Assembly: GCA_026705345.1 (NCBI GenBank)
Contig: JAPPAV010000064.1
Coordinates: 24,991-88,990 of the forward strand
Length of the DNA stretch: 64,000 bases
Source of the DNA: Gammaproteobacteria bacterium
GTDB lineage: Bacteria; Pseudomonadota; Gammaproteobacteria; Pseudomonadales; Azotimanducaceae
Direction of reading: 5' to 3'
The translations under genes were made by a program, and so were the position numbers. Shown one piece after another: positions 8,572 to 15,856 of the stretch; the first letter of the stretch is position 1, and every line of letters begins with the position of its first letter. The notes beneath the pieces were generated by a model. That model saw only the letters and a list, made by a program, of their open reading frames with translations. It searched no databases and was not told the DNA's origin.

Positions 8572-9048
8572 GTGCAGGATCGTAGGGGACGGGCTTGTCC
8601 CGTCCCGTTCGGCTCGGTCATCCTGGTGGCGGCTGCCTGGCTGGCCGCTGCGGGTTCCGGTCCCGAAAAAAAGCCCGAGACCCCGCCGGCGAGTTCGGTG
8701 CGCGACGGCGTCTACACCGAAGCCCAGGCGGCACGCGGCAAGACCGTCTATCTCGAGCGGTGCGTCGAATGCCACAAGGAGGATCTCCGCGGCGATCAGC
8801 AAATGACGCCGTCCCTCGTCGGTATCGCCTTCACCTTCCGCTGGAAGGACAAGAAGCTCTACGACTACTTCGTGGGCATGCGCAACACGATGCCGCAGGG
8901 CGCACCCGGGAGCTTGAGCGAAGAGACCTACGCCGACCTCGTCGCCTTCCTGCTCTCGGAGATGGGGTACGCGGCTGGAAAAGACGAATTGTCAACGGAT
9001 CCGGAGGTTCTCAGTGAGATCGTGATCGAGTCGTCCGCAACTATGTAA
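8572..9048 (+). CDS. Secreted class I cytochrome c
   Basis: This mono-haem c protein has CVECH near residue 64 and a likely methionine ligand in NTMPQGAPG about 47 residues later. A hydrophobic stretch (VILVAAAWLAAAGSG, about residues 17-31) would be the signal peptide or lipid-like anchor. The N-terminus is uncertain: GTG 8572 is the best start I see, and the region directly before the hydrophobic stretch is made of a REP-like palindrome (8582-8607), read as DRRGRACPVP. The original start may have been displaced by that element. A partner dehydrogenase could be the convergent quinoprotein at 9408-11165; that is inference. Confidence 0.7.
   Translation: MQDRRGRACPVPFGSVILVAAAWLAAAGSGPEKKPETPPASSVRDGVYTEAQAARGKTVYLERCVECHKEDLRGDQQMTPSLVGIAFTFRWKDKKLYDYFVGMRNTMPQGAPGSLSEETYADLVAFLLSEMGYAAGKDELSTDPEVLSEIVIESSATM
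8582..8607 (+). repeat. Single REP-like palindrome
   Basis: GTAG followed by the GGGACGGG-CTTGT-CCCGTCCC hairpin, identical to the first unit of the 2245 cluster, lies in the 5' coding part of the cytochrome c gene. Confidence 0.8.
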
Positions 9049-9071
9049 ATGTGACACGTTGAGTCACATTT
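9047..9071 (+). promoter_or_regulatory. Inverted repeat upstream of mazE (probable operator)
   Basis: A perfect 9-bp inverted repeat, AAATGTGAC and GTCACATTT with a 7-base spacer, begins at the stop codon of the cytochrome gene and ends 34 bp before the mazE start. Ribbon-helix-helix antitoxins normally bind such operators to repress their own operon. It could also act as a weak terminator, but no T-run follows. Confidence 0.55.
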
Positions 9072-9105
9072 GCATGGATGAATCGAGAACGAGTTGTGCC
9101 GCCGT

Positions 9106-9342
9106 ATGAAAACGACCGTATCAATTCCCGACCACATTTTCGAACGTGCCGAACGACTGGCCTCGCAGGGACGGCGGTCGCGAAGCGAAGTCTACGCCGC
9201 CGCGCTCGACGAGTATCTTGCGCGCCATGCCGAGGACGAGGTTACCGACGCAATCAACCGGGTCTGCGGCGATGTTGGAGGGAACGATGACGCCTTCCTC
9301 GCCGCCGCGGGCAGGCGGGTGCTCGCCGACACCGAATGGTGA
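9106..9342 (+). CDS. mazE: MazE-type ribbon-helix-helix antitoxin
   Basis: This 78-residue protein (MKTTVSIPDHIFERAERLA) has the short beta strand and two helices of a ribbon-helix-helix DNA-binding domain in residues 1-45 and a toxin-binding acidic tail. ATG 9106 is chosen because it begins the RHH strand exactly; an in-frame TTG lies 12 bases upstream. Its stop overlaps the ATG of a mazF fragment by the 7-base arrangement usual for mazEF operons. Since that toxin is destroyed, this antitoxin is an orphan here, perhaps retained as a repressor or to neutralise toxins elsewhere. Confidence 0.8.
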   Translation: MKTTVSIPDHIFERAERLASQGRRSRSEVYAAALDEYLARHAEDEVTDAINRVCGDVGGNDDAFLAAAGRRVLADTEW

Positions 9343-9392
9343 TCGCGCAGCGCGATGTTTGCTGGGCTGAATTGCCGGGGCCAACGGGTTCG
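9336..9392 (+). pseudogene. mazF: Truncated mazF toxin (first 19 codons)
   Basis: ATG 9336 begins MVIAQRDVCWAELPGPTGS, which is the standard N-terminus of MazF endoribonucleases up to the Gly-Ser before the conserved basic RRP region. After that point the similarity stops, and 15 bases later the 3' end of the convergent quinoprotein gene begins. The remaining MazF domain (about 90 residues, including the catalytic region) is absent. A deletion or rearrangement joined the two sequences. Confidence 0.8.
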
Positions 9393-9407
9393 AAGCGGGC
9401 GCAAGTC

Positions 9408-11165
9408 TCACGGCAACGCGAACACGTACAGGTTGTTCCCGAAGCTCGGCCTAATCTCCGGCGTCATCCGGAGGAAGCTCCCGGTGGTCGCCGAGAACCC
9501 CGTGCTCACCGCCACGTACTGCCGTCCGTCCACCGCGTAGGTAATCGGGAACCCGGTAACGGGAGAACCGAGTTCCACGCGCCACAGCACCGCGCCGTTT
9601 TCCTGGTCGAGAGCCATGAATCCGCCGCCGGTATCGCCGAAGAACAGCAGCCCGCCACCGGTCGCGACCACCGACGTCGTCGACGCACGCTGCTCGTAGA
9701 GCCATGTCGTGGCCCCGGTTTCCGCCGAGACGGCATAGATGGTGCCGAGGTCCGTCTTGCCCGGCGAGAGTTCGAACCCGACGTTGAGCGCATAGTAGGA
9801 ATGGGACGCATCGCGGTCGGTGGTGATCAAGGTCGGCATGCAGGCGTTGCGCAGCGGAAAGTACATCGTGTTGGTCAGCGGACTGTACGCACCCGCCTCC
9901 CAGTCCTTGCCGCCGTGCATGGACGGGCAGATGTTGAGCGTCTGCCCCATTTCGGTCGGAATGGAATCGGCTTCCCCGGTCACCTTGCCGGTGGCGCCGT
10001 CGATGTCGGCGACGACGTTCTGCTCGACCGTTGGCCGCGCCCAGAGGAACTCGCCGGTCTGCCGGTCCAGGGTATAGATCAAGGCCGTCTTGCCGGGGAT
10101 GCCCGTCATGACTTTGCGGGTCTCACCCGGCTTGATCCCGGGGTTGATCCACGGCACGTCCTCGGCGTCCGGCGCGACCGCCGTGTCGAGCAGCATCCGC
10201 TCGAAGGGGTGGTCCAGGTCCCAGTGATCGACCAGGTGCTGGTAGTACCAGCGGACCTCCCCCGTGTCGCCGTCCAGCGCCAGGGTGGAGTTGTGGTAGA
10301 GGTACGCCTTGTCCGACCCCTGCAGCAGGAACTTGGGGGTGGGTGCCGTGACGGACGTGCCCACGAACACTAGGTCGAGTTCGGGGTCGTAGCTCGGCAC
10401 CATCCAGGAGCCGACGTGGCTGCGCGCTTCGAACGGCATATCGCCCCAGGACTCGTCGCCGTGCTCTCCGGGCGCAGGGATCAACCGCCGCCGCCAGACC
10501 TCCTTGCCGGTCTTGGCATCGAGGGCGACGATGACGCAGGCGTGGGGTCCGCCGTACGGCAGGCAGCTTCGCCCGCTCACGGCCTTGCCGTTGGCGATGA
10601 TCGGCCCGGCGCCTTGGATGGCGCGGTGCTCGCGATAGTCGAGGACCGGGGTTTCCCAGACCATCTTGCCGGTCTCGGCATCGAGGGCGAACAGGTGGAG
10701 GTCGACGCTGGTGTCGATGATCAGGTTTCCGTAGATCGCGATGTTGCGGTTGTTGCTGCCGAGCAGCCCGCCCATCCTGCGGGCCGCCTCCGCAGTCTGC
10801 CGCTCGTGCTCCCAGATCAAGTCGCCCGTCTTGGCGTCCAGCGCCTGGATCACGTCGTTGGGGTTCGGCATGTACATCACGCCGTCGTAGACCAGGGGCG
10901 TCGCCGTCTGGCTGCCCCGGTGCAGCTGACGCGTCCACACCTGCTCGAGTTCGGCGACGTTCTCGGTGGTGATCTCATCGAGCGGGCTGTACCCCCAGGC
11001 GTCGTTTGTCCGCCGCCAGGTCAGCCAATCCTCTGCGGGCGGGTCGGCGAGCATCGCGTCGGTTACCGGGACGAATGCCGAGGTTTCCTCTTCGCCACCC
11101 GAGGCGATCGTTGCCGCCATGCCAACAGCCAGAAGCGTAGCGCTCAGGCGAGACCGTCCAATCAT
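9408..11165 (-). CDS. PQQ-type quinoprotein dehydrogenase (beta-propeller)
   Basis: The start is taken at ATG 11165 (MIGRSRLSATLLAVG), preceded by a GGGGG ribosome site and opening a clear signal peptide; the frame is open 12 codons upstream. The protein has the PQQ/tryptophan-docking repeats of the quinoprotein alcohol dehydrogenase propeller (LDAKTGDLIWE, LDAETGKMVWE, LDAKTGKEVWR, LDGDTGEVRWY). HLVDHWDLDHP corresponds to the active-site aspartate region. At 585 aa with no haem motif it is the type without a fused cytochrome, so electrons would pass to a separate carrier in the periplasm. Substrate unknown; alcohol or aldehyde is usual. Confidence 0.85.
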   Translation of the reverse strand: MIGRSRLSATLLAVGMAATIASGGEEETSAFVPVTDAMLADPPAEDWLTWRRTNDAWGYSPLDEITTENVAELEQVWTRQLHRGSQTATPLVYDGVMYMPNPNDVIQALDAKTGDLIWEHERQTAEAARRMGGLLGSNNRNIAIYGNLIIDTSVDLHLFALDAETGKMVWETPVLDYREHRAIQGAGPIIANGKAVSGRSCLPYGGPHACVIVALDAKTGKEVWRRRLIPAPGEHGDESWGDMPFEARSHVGSWMVPSYDPELDLVFVGTSVTAPTPKFLLQGSDKAYLYHNSTLALDGDTGEVRWYYQHLVDHWDLDHPFERMLLDTAVAPDAEDVPWINPGIKPGETRKVMTGIPGKTALIYTLDRQTGEFLWARPTVEQNVVADIDGATGKVTGEADSIPTEMGQTLNICPSMHGGKDWEAGAYSPLTNTMYFPLRNACMPTLITTDRDASHSYYALNVGFELSPGKTDLGTIYAVSAETGATTWLYEQRASTTSVVATGGGLLFFGDTGGGFMALDQENGAVLWRVELGSPVTGFPITYAVDGRQYVAVSTGFSATTGSFLRMTPEIRPSFGNNLYVFALP

Positions 11166-11247
11166 CCGAACCCCCACTCGAGAAACTGTCGAAACGAGCA
11201 TAGGCGTCGGGAAGTCTGCGGTCCTGCGACGACTCGAGCCGAGTGCC

Positions 11248-12084
11248 CTAGGCGGCGGCTTCGATCGAACGCCGCCGCAGCCATTCCACGGTGAACAGCA
11301 CCAGCACCGCGAAGATGATCAGGAGCGTCGCGACCGCGAGAATCGTCGGGCTGATCTGCTCCCTGATGCCCGACCACATCTGGCGCGGAATGGTGCGCTG
11401 GTCCAGGCCGCCCATCAAGAGGACCACGACGACTTCGTCGAACGAGGCGGCGAAGGCGAACAGGCCACCGGAGAAGACTCCCGGGGCGATCAGCGGCAAC
11501 TGAACCCGCCGGAAGCGTGTGATCGCGCCGGCACCGAGACTTGCCGCGGCGCGCATCAGGGTTTGATCGAAACCGGCGAGGGTGGCGGTCACGGTGATCA
11601 CGACGAACGGTGCGCCCAGCGCGGCGTGGGCGAGAATGAGCCCCAAGTGGGTCTGCGCCAGACCGAGGTTCGAATAGAAGAAGAACACACCCACGGCGAC
11701 GATGATGACGGGCGTGATCATGGGCGAGATGAGGATGCCCATCGCAAGGCGTCGACCGGGCATCGCGGGGTTGGCGAGGCCGAGGGCGGCAACCGTGCCG
11801 AGGGTCGTGGCGATTAAGGTGGCCGCGACCCCGATGATCATGCTGTTCGCGAGCGCACGCCCCCATTGCTCGTCTTCGACGATGCTGCGATACCAGCGCA
11901 ACGACCAGGCGTCCGGGTCGAGGCGTAGCATGCCCTCGGTGAACGTGAAGTAAGGCTCGGCGTTGAAGCTCAACGGCACGATCACCAGGATCGGCGCGAC
12001 CAGGAAGACGAACGCGCAGGCGCAAAAGCCCACGTAGGCGTAGCGGCCCAGCCTGCGGCCTGCGAAAGCCGTTCCTGCGGTCAT
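11248..12084 (-). CDS. potC: ABC transporter permease, PotC type
   Basis: This inner-membrane permease of 278 aa starts at ATG 12084, overlapping the stop of the upstream permease (ATGA). It has six hydrophobic helices, and the cytoplasmic EAA-like loop is visible around LMRAAASLGAGAITRFRRVQLP (about residues 165-186), the ATPase contact site. It is the last gene of an importer operon (ATPase, binding protein, two permeases) of the spermidine/putrescine-like family, which also includes opine and polyamine-analogue transporters. The substrate is not determinable from the sequence. Confidence 0.9.
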   Translation of the reverse strand: MTAGTAFAGRRLGRYAYVGFCACAFVFLVAPILVIVPLSFNAEPYFTFTEGMLRLDPDAWSLRWYRSIVEDEQWGRALANSMIIGVAATLIATTLGTVAALGLANPAMPGRRLAMGILISPMITPVIIVAVGVFFFYSNLGLAQTHLGLILAHAALGAPFVVITVTATLAGFDQTLMRAAASLGAGAITRFRRVQLPLIAPGVFSGGLFAFAASFDEVVVVLLMGGLDQRTIPRQMWSGIREQISPTILAVATLLIIFAVLVLFTVEWLRRRSIEAAA

Positions 12085-13343
12085 CCGAGGCGCATCCGGT
12101 CGATGCCGACCACCCGGTCGTAGAGCACGTACAGACCGATCACGGCGAGCAGCAGGATGGCTGCCAGCGCCGCCGCCAATCCCCAGTTCAGGGAGGTCTG
12201 CATGTGGTAGGCGATCATGTTCGAGATCAACTGTCCGCTCTGCCCGCCCACCAGGGCCGGGGTGATGTAGTAGCCGATGGCCAGGATGAACACGAGCAGC
12301 GAGCCCGCGCCGACGCCCGGCAGGGTCTGCGGCCAGTAGACCCGTCGGAACGCCTGCATCGGCGTCGCTCCGAGCGAGGCCGCAGCGTCCATGTGGCGTG
12401 TGGGGATCGAACGCATTACCGAGTACAGCGGCAGCACCATGAACGGCAGCAGCACATGGGTCATGGCGACGAAGGTGCCGGTCATGTTGTAGATCATGGC
12501 CAGCCGTCCGTCGTCGGCGACGATTCCCAACGCCACCAGGATGTCGTTCACGACGCCCTGGTTTTGGAGCAGCACGATCCAGGCGGTGGTGCGAACCAGG
12601 AGCGACGTCCAGAACGGCACGAGTACCAGCACCAGCAACGTGGTCGACCAACGCGATCCGGCGTGGGCGATGGCATGGGCGATAGGGTAGCCGATCACGA
12701 GGCACAGGGCGGTGACCCCGAGGCTTACCCAGAGGGTTCTCAGGTAGAGCGGTACGTAGATCCGTCGCGACTCGGGCATCGCGGCGATGCTGCCGTCGGC
12801 ACGTGTTTCGAGGTCCACCGCGTTCAGGAAGTGGCGCGACGTGAACGGCTGTCCCGCTTCGCGAATCGCCCGCCAGGTGGCGTTCTCGCCCCAGGCCTCA
12901 TCGATGGCGACCAGGGCGTCGCGCCAGGTCTCGGCGCCCGGCGGTTCGGTTCCGACATCGCGTCCGAGCCGGCGTGGCGTCTTGACGACAACGCTGCGAA
13001 GCCCGCTCTCGATGCGGTTGATGCGCGTTGCCGCGCGCCCAAGCGTTCGTTCGTCCCGGGCGCGCAGGAGTTCCATCGCGATCGTGGCGTAGGCCGCTTC
13101 GGAAGGCGTCCCGCTAGTGTCCCAATCCGCAAGAACCGCCATGGTCCGGGGCAGGATCTCGGCGACTTCGGCGTCGTACACGCTGCGCGTCAACAGCGTG
13201 CCAAGAGGCGCGATGAACGTCACCGCGATGAACGCGATCAACGGGACGGTCAACCCGGCGGCCCGCAATCTAGGTGACAGACCGACCTTCACCGCGAATC
13301 CGGCCGCCGTGTTTCTGGAACAACGTTGGTGAGCGCCCCGCAC
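12081..13343 (-). CDS. potB: ABC transporter permease, PotB type, with long first loop
   Basis: This permease of 420 aa (GTG start) has a C-terminal half that is a standard PotB-type permease with the EAA loop MDAAASLGATPMQAFRRV near residue 330. Unusually, about 130 residues lie between the first and second membrane helices (about residues 55-190), predicted to sit in the periplasm and rich in charged residues and Arg-Glu pairs. Ordinary PotB proteins of about 285 aa lack this; extended versions occur in some proteobacterial importers. It follows the binding-protein gene after 6 bp and overlaps potC. Confidence 0.88.
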   Translation of the reverse strand: MRGAHQRCSRNTAAGFAVKVGLSPRLRAAGLTVPLIAFIAVTFIAPLGTLLTRSVYDAEVAEILPRTMAVLADWDTSGTPSEAAYATIAMELLRARDERTLGRAATRINRIESGLRSVVVKTPRRLGRDVGTEPPGAETWRDALVAIDEAWGENATWRAIREAGQPFTSRHFLNAVDLETRADGSIAAMPESRRIYVPLYLRTLWVSLGVTALCLVIGYPIAHAIAHAGSRWSTTLLVLVLVPFWTSLLVRTTAWIVLLQNQGVVNDILVALGIVADDGRLAMIYNMTGTFVAMTHVLLPFMVLPLYSVMRSIPTRHMDAAASLGATPMQAFRRVYWPQTLPGVGAGSLLVFILAIGYYITPALVGGQSGQLISNMIAYHMQTSLNWGLAAALAAILLLAVIGLYVLYDRVVGIDRMRLG

Positions 13344-13349
13344 CTGCCG

Positions 13350-14441
13350 TCAGCGCGCGAGCCAGGCCGCGAACCTTACGTTCATGTCGTCCCGGTTGTC
13401 GCTCCACCACTGCCAGTCGTTGTGCAGCACGCGTTTCGCGTTCTCGGGCGTGTTGGGCATGTGGGGACGCATCTCGACGCCGGTTTCGGCATGGGTGGTA
13501 ATGAGCGCTTCGGCCGAGTGCCGGGTTGGACTATAGGAAATGTAGCGGGCGACGCCGGCCATGGACGAAGGTCGGGCGGCGAAGTCGACGAAACGCTGGG
13601 CGCCGCTGGGGTTCGGGGCGCCCTCGAGGATGGCGAGGAAGCCGGTATCGAGTACCTGGCCGTCCCAAACGATGACGAAGGACTGTTTCTCGAGAACCTG
13701 GGCGTTGAAGATCCGCCCGTTGTAGGCCGTAGACATGATCACTTCGCCATCGGCCAGCATCTGCGGCGGTTGGGCGCCGGCTTCCCACCACACGACGTGG
13801 TCCTTGATGGTGTCGAGCTTGTCGAAAGCCCGTTGGATCCCCGCCTCGGTGTCGAGCAGCGCGTAGACCTCTTCCACGGGGACGCCATCGCCCATCAGCG
13901 CGAACTCGAGGTTCACGACCGGCGAACGGCGCATGCCTCGGCGGCCGGGGAAGCGCTCCATGTCGAAGAAGTCCTCCATGGTCGTCGGTTTCTCACCGGG
14001 GAGCTTCTCCGCGTTGTAGGCATAGATCGTCGAGTAGTAGAGGGTATTGGCGCCGCACTCGGTGATCGCCCCGGGGTAGTAGTCGTCCGACGGCGTGGAG
14101 CCATCGGCGCCGGCCGGCAGGGTGTCGGGATCGAACACCTTGAACAATCCCTCGTCGCAGCCACGGACGCCGTCCGCGAGTTCGACGTCGACGACGTCCC
14201 AGTGCACGGCGCCGGCGTCCACCTGGGCTCGCACCTCGGCAAGCCCCCCGTTGTAGTCCTCGAGCTTGATCTCGATGCCGGTCTCGGCGGTGAACGCCTT
14301 GTGGTAGCCCTCGACGCAGGCCTTGGCGTAGGACCCGCCCCAGGACACCACGGTGATGGACTCGGCGGTTGCGAAGGCTCCCGCCAGCGACGCCGTGGCG
14401 AGGGCGATCGCGTGGATGCGGCTCCGGTGGATGAAATTCAT
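13350..14441 (-). CDS. potD: Periplasmic solute-binding protein, PotD/extracellular family 1
   Basis: This 363-residue protein has a signal peptide (residues 1-26, cleaved after AFATA) followed by ITVVSWGGSYAKA, the typical start of a mature polyamine/opine-type binding protein. Later segments (LYYSTIYAYNAEK, YNGRIFNAQ) lie where the ligand cleft forms. It delivers the substrate to the two permeases encoded next. The start overlaps the stop of the ATPase gene by 4 bp, so binding-protein synthesis is coupled to the ATPase. Confidence 0.9.
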   Translation of the reverse strand: MNFIHRSRIHAIALATASLAGAFATAESITVVSWGGSYAKACVEGYHKAFTAETGIEIKLEDYNGGLAEVRAQVDAGAVHWDVVDVELADGVRGCDEGLFKVFDPDTLPAGADGSTPSDDYYPGAITECGANTLYYSTIYAYNAEKLPGEKPTTMEDFFDMERFPGRRGMRRSPVVNLEFALMGDGVPVEEVYALLDTEAGIQRAFDKLDTIKDHVVWWEAGAQPPQMLADGEVIMSTAYNGRIFNAQVLEKQSFVIVWDGQVLDTGFLAILEGAPNPSGAQRFVDFAARPSSMAGVARYISYSPTRHSAEALITTHAETGVEMRPHMPNTPENAKRVLHNDWQWWSDNRDDMNVRFAAWLAR

Positions 14442-15550
14442 GGTTCGATGTCTCCTTGGGATATGGACGGGTCAGGGGGAAGTGCTCGACCGTCCAGCGT
14501 TGCCCAGCCGATGCGTACGTTGTCGCCGGGCAGCACGGTACCGTGGCCGACGATGTTGGGAATCTTGGCGATGAAGTCCTCGTTGTCGCCGACGCGGAGG
14601 CGCACCCGCAGGTGGTCGCCGATGAACACCACGTCCAGCGCCGTGGCGGTCAATACGTTCGCGTACTGACCCGAGTCCGGTTCGACGCCGATCCGTTCGG
14701 GGCGTATGGCAAGGATCACGTCGTCGCCGACTGCACTGCCTTGGACGTCGAATGCGCGGACGACGCCGCTGCCGGTGTCGACGTCGCAGATGTCGCCGTC
14801 GGTTGCCGTAACCGAGGCACCGAGCAGGTTGTTCTCGCCGATGAACTGCGCGACGAAGGCCCGTTCCGGCTCCTCGTAGAGCGTCTCGGGCGTGGCAATC
14901 TGTTCGATCCTGCCGTTCCGGAACACGGCGACGCGGTCGGACATCACCATGGCCTCCTGCTGGTCGTGGGTGACGTAGATGATCGTGACGCCGAGTTCGC
15001 GGTGGATGCGTCGTATCTCGAACTGCATTTCCTCGCGCAGGCGCCGGTCCAGCGCACCGAGGGGTTCGTCCATCAGTACGAGTTCGGGTTCGAACACCAG
15101 CGCCCGGGCAATCGCCACCCTTTGCTGCTGGCCACCGGACAGTTCGCCCGGCCGGCGCGCTTCGAAGCCCTCCAACTGCACGAGGCGCAGCGCTCGGGCG
15201 ACGCGTTCGGCGCGCTCGCTGGCGCGCAGCCGACGCACCTCCAGCGGAAACGCCAGGTTGCCGCCCACGGTCATATGCGGGAACAGCGCGTAGTTCTGAA
15301 ACACCACGCCGATGTTGCGCTTGTCGGGAGGCAAGTCGTGCACCGACTCGCCATTGACCAGGATGGCCCCCGATGTGGCCTGCTCGAACCCGGCCAGCAT
15401 CATGAGGCAGGTGGTCTTTCCGGAGCCCGAAGGGCCGAGCAGCGTCAGGAACTCGCCCTTCTCGACGGCGAGGTTGAGATCCTCGACGACCAGTGTCCGC
15501 CCGTCGTAGCTCTTGCGCACGTTTCGGTATTCGACATGTGGGGCTTTCAT
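14438..15550 (-). CDS. potA: ABC transporter ATPase, PotA type
   Basis: This ATPase of 370 aa shows a Walker A GPSGSGKTT near residue 40, Q-loop FQNYALFPHMTV, signature LSGGQQQR, Walker B LVLMDEPLGALD and the switch histidine YVTHDQ, then a C-terminal TOBE domain. It powers the importer formed with the following three genes. As first gene of the operon its promoter should lie in 15551-15796, shared with the divergent TonB receptor; I see no clear operator there. Confidence 0.93.
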   Translation of the reverse strand: MKAPHVEYRNVRKSYDGRTLVVEDLNLAVEKGEFLTLLGPSGSGKTTCLMMLAGFEQATSGAILVNGESVHDLPPDKRNIGVVFQNYALFPHMTVGGNLAFPLEVRRLRASERAERVARALRLVQLEGFEARRPGELSGGQQQRVAIARALVFEPELVLMDEPLGALDRRLREEMQFEIRRIHRELGVTIIYVTHDQQEAMVMSDRVAVFRNGRIEQIATPETLYEEPERAFVAQFIGENNLLGASVTATDGDICDVDTGSGVVRAFDVQGSAVGDDVILAIRPERIGVEPDSGQYANVLTATALDVVFIGDHLRVRLRVGDNEDFIAKIPNIVGHGTVLPGDNVRIGWATLDGRALPPDPSISQGDIEP

Positions 15551-15856
15551 GGAGAAGAGGGCTCGCTCGTCGTTCGACGGCGTCAGCAGCGATTGCTTCC
15601 GCGAGAGTTCGCGGTGGCGGTTTCTCGCGGTGACCGGAAGACGGCCGCGTCATTCATGTGGATCACCAGGGCTTGCCGGGTGGATGAGATGCGTGTGGAT
15701 ATTCGACGGGATGCATGGCGATTGAAGAAGCGAATTGTACGTGGTTGAGACCTCGATGAGCGTGAACCACATCAATGTCTGTTTTCAAAATGCGACATGA
15801 AGGAATTGAAGCCCCGTGCGTTACGATCAGACATCTTGTGTCCTGGGAGCAGCGTC

